Source: JBFMGD01 sp040751775
Lineage (GTDB): Bacteria > Bacillota > Dethiobacteria > DTU022
Direction of reading: 5' to 3'
DNA length: 7,086 nucleotides
Assembly (NCBI GenBank): GCA_040751775.1
Contig: JBFMGD010000076.1
Location: 1-7,086 of the forward strand
In this document: positions 6,070-7,086 of the stretch, piece after piece
Numbering within the stretch: the first letter of the stretch is position 1
Layout: the number at the start of each line of letters is the position of its first letter
Translations under genes and position numbers: made by a program
The notes under the pieces: generated by a model
The model's database searches: none
What the model saw: the letters and a program-made list of their open reading frames with translations, nothing else
What the model was told of the DNA's origin: nothing

Positions 6070-7042
6070 GGATAAGGGACAGGGACTTTTCATGCTTACC
6101 GCCGGCGAGATGTCTTCCCTGGACGGTTACCTCAAGGCAAACATACCGGCCCGGGTATTCCCGCCCGGTGAGCTGGCGGCGTACTCCAACTACGGCACGG
6201 CGCTGGCCGGCTATATCGTGGAGCGCATCTCCGGGATCCTCTTTGCGGAATACGTGGAGCAATACATCTTCACACCTCTCGGCATGGCACACAGCACCTT
6301 CCGCCAGCCGCTGCCGGCGGCGCTGGCCGTCGATATGTCAGGCGGTTACAACTATACGGGCGGCGCTTTCCAACCTGGCGGGTTTGAGTTCGTGCAGGCC
6401 TATCCGGCCGGCAGCTTGAGCAGCACCGCTGCCGACATGGCCCGCTTTATGATTGCCCACCTGCAGGATGGCCGTTATAATGAAACTTCGATCCTCGAGG
6501 CGGATACCGCCCGCTTGATGCACCGGCAGCACTTTACCCATGATCCGCGTTTGTTAGGGATGGCGCACGGCTTTTTTGAATCGACCGTCAACGGCCGGCG
6601 GATCATATCACACGGCGGAGACACCTTCCTTTTTCACAGCGGCCTGTTTCTGCTGCCCGATGAAGGCACCGGGGTTTTTGTATCTTATAACAGCACTGCC
6701 GGTGCCGCGGCCGGGGCGGCGCTGCTGGAAGTGTTTATGGATCGCTATTTCCCCGCCCCGGCGCCGGCCGCGCCGGAGCCGCTCGCGGATCACCGGGAGC
6801 GCGCCCAAATTTACCGGGGCGAGTATCATCTCAGCCGCGCCAATTTCACCACGGTAGAAAAATTGATGGCGTTGCTGCAAGCGGTGCGTGTCAGCGTGAA
6901 CGCCGATGGCGAACTGCTGATCTCGTTGATGGGGGATATAAAGCGTTTTGTCGAGATTGAGCCGGGCCTGCTGCGCAGCCTGGACAGTGATGACCTGGTT
7001 GTGGCCCGCTCGGATGAATCCCCTCCTGGGGTCAGATCTTGA
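6029..7042 (+). pseudogene. Serine beta-lactamase/esterase-like hydrolase fragment, truncated at both ends
   Basis: The frame from 6029 encodes the middle and C-terminal part of a class C beta-lactamase-related serine hydrolase (PBP-like esterase/peptidase group). Clear motifs are VSDLMAHTPGF (equivalent to the usual LLTHTSG), the catalytic Tyr in YSN at residues 52-54, PLGM, YPAGSLSSTAADMARFM, and HGG at 195-197, the counterpart of KTG. The signal peptide and SxxK nucleophile motif, roughly the first 100 residues, are absent. The TTG at 6029 overlaps the transporter frame and has no ribosome binding site, so it is unlikely to be a real start. After about residue 260 there is an IYRGEYHLSRANFTTVEK-type C-terminal module. 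In relatives as I recall them, this module leads into more sequence and often membrane segments. Here it ends abruptly at the repeat near 7026, which supplies the SPPGVRS tail and TGA. Without the nucleophile it cannot be active. Confidence 0.8.
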
Positions 7043-7052
7043 ATTGTGAATT
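7027..7052 (+). repeat. REP-like repeat end (TGGGGTCAGATCTTGAATT type)
   Basis: The sequence TGGGGTCAGATCTTGAATTG continuing to GTGAATT resembles, from memory, the TGGGGTCAGGTCTTG-type sequences that border Y1/REP-associated transposase genes or stand alone in many bacterial genomes. It truncates the hydrolase frame and provides its TGA at 7040-7042. Downstream, a weak hairpin TTACT-GTTAA-AGTAA (7062-7076) is followed by CTTGTTTTTA. No transposase gene is visible before the window ends, so the assignment is tentative. Confidence 0.45.
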
Positions 7053-7086
7053 AACCGAGTATTACTGTTAAAGTAACTTGTTTTTA

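Noticed and set aside
6066..6419. Arg/Ser-rich 117-codon plus-strand frame overlapping the hydrolase fragment
   Set aside because: Composition is typical of an out-of-frame shadow, and the 6029 frame carries the YSN and HGG hydrolase motifs.

Overview
The window looks like about 7 kb from a Bacillota (Clostridia-type) chromosome or metagenomic contig. The reasons are strong AGGAGG-type ribosome binding sites, TTG starts, a YjfB-type motility protein, sigma-A-like promoters, a LacI-family regulator with its operators, and a GPH-type sugar symporter. GC content is moderate (mid-fifties by eye). I cannot assign a genus from sequence alone.

Layout. Bases 1-742 hold a glycerophosphodiester phosphodiesterase reading right. 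Its 5' end is at or just beyond the window edge. It converges on a 62-aa YjfB-like protein (831-1019, minus strand). Between their 3' ends lies a perfect 56-bp palindrome (765-820) that resembles REP-type repeats and may act as a shared terminator. The 188-base gap 1020-1207 carries divergent promoters: a minus-strand one for the YjfB gene and a plus-strand one for a regulator, with a perfect 16-bp operator (1176-1191) just after the latter.

The centre is an apparent sugar-responsive locus. A 751-aa regulator (1208-3463) fuses a LacI-type DNA-binding and sensor unit to a full-length solute-binding domain of the ABC-transporter family 1 type, with no signal peptide. Downstream is a second operator copy with one mismatch, sitting between the -35 and -10 boxes of a promoter. 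That promoter drives a uroporphyrinogen-decarboxylase-superfamily (MtaA/CmuA-like) protein (3600-4895), a possible 34-codon ORF and a GPH-family transporter (from 5020). The simplest reading is that the regulator represses itself and this operon and responds to a sugar-like ligand that the transporter imports and the UroD-like enzyme may act on. The substrate is unknown.

The right end is broken. At about 6030-6040 the transporter stops after roughly nine membrane segments and runs out of frame into the middle of a serine beta-lactamase/esterase-like protein that lacks its signal peptide and SxxK serine motif. That fragment in turn ends at about 7020-7026, where a REP-like sequence (7027-7052) begins and supplies its stop codon. 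This is either a real internal deletion plus repeat insertion, or an assembly join. No tRNA, rRNA, CRISPR array or complete transposase gene was seen.
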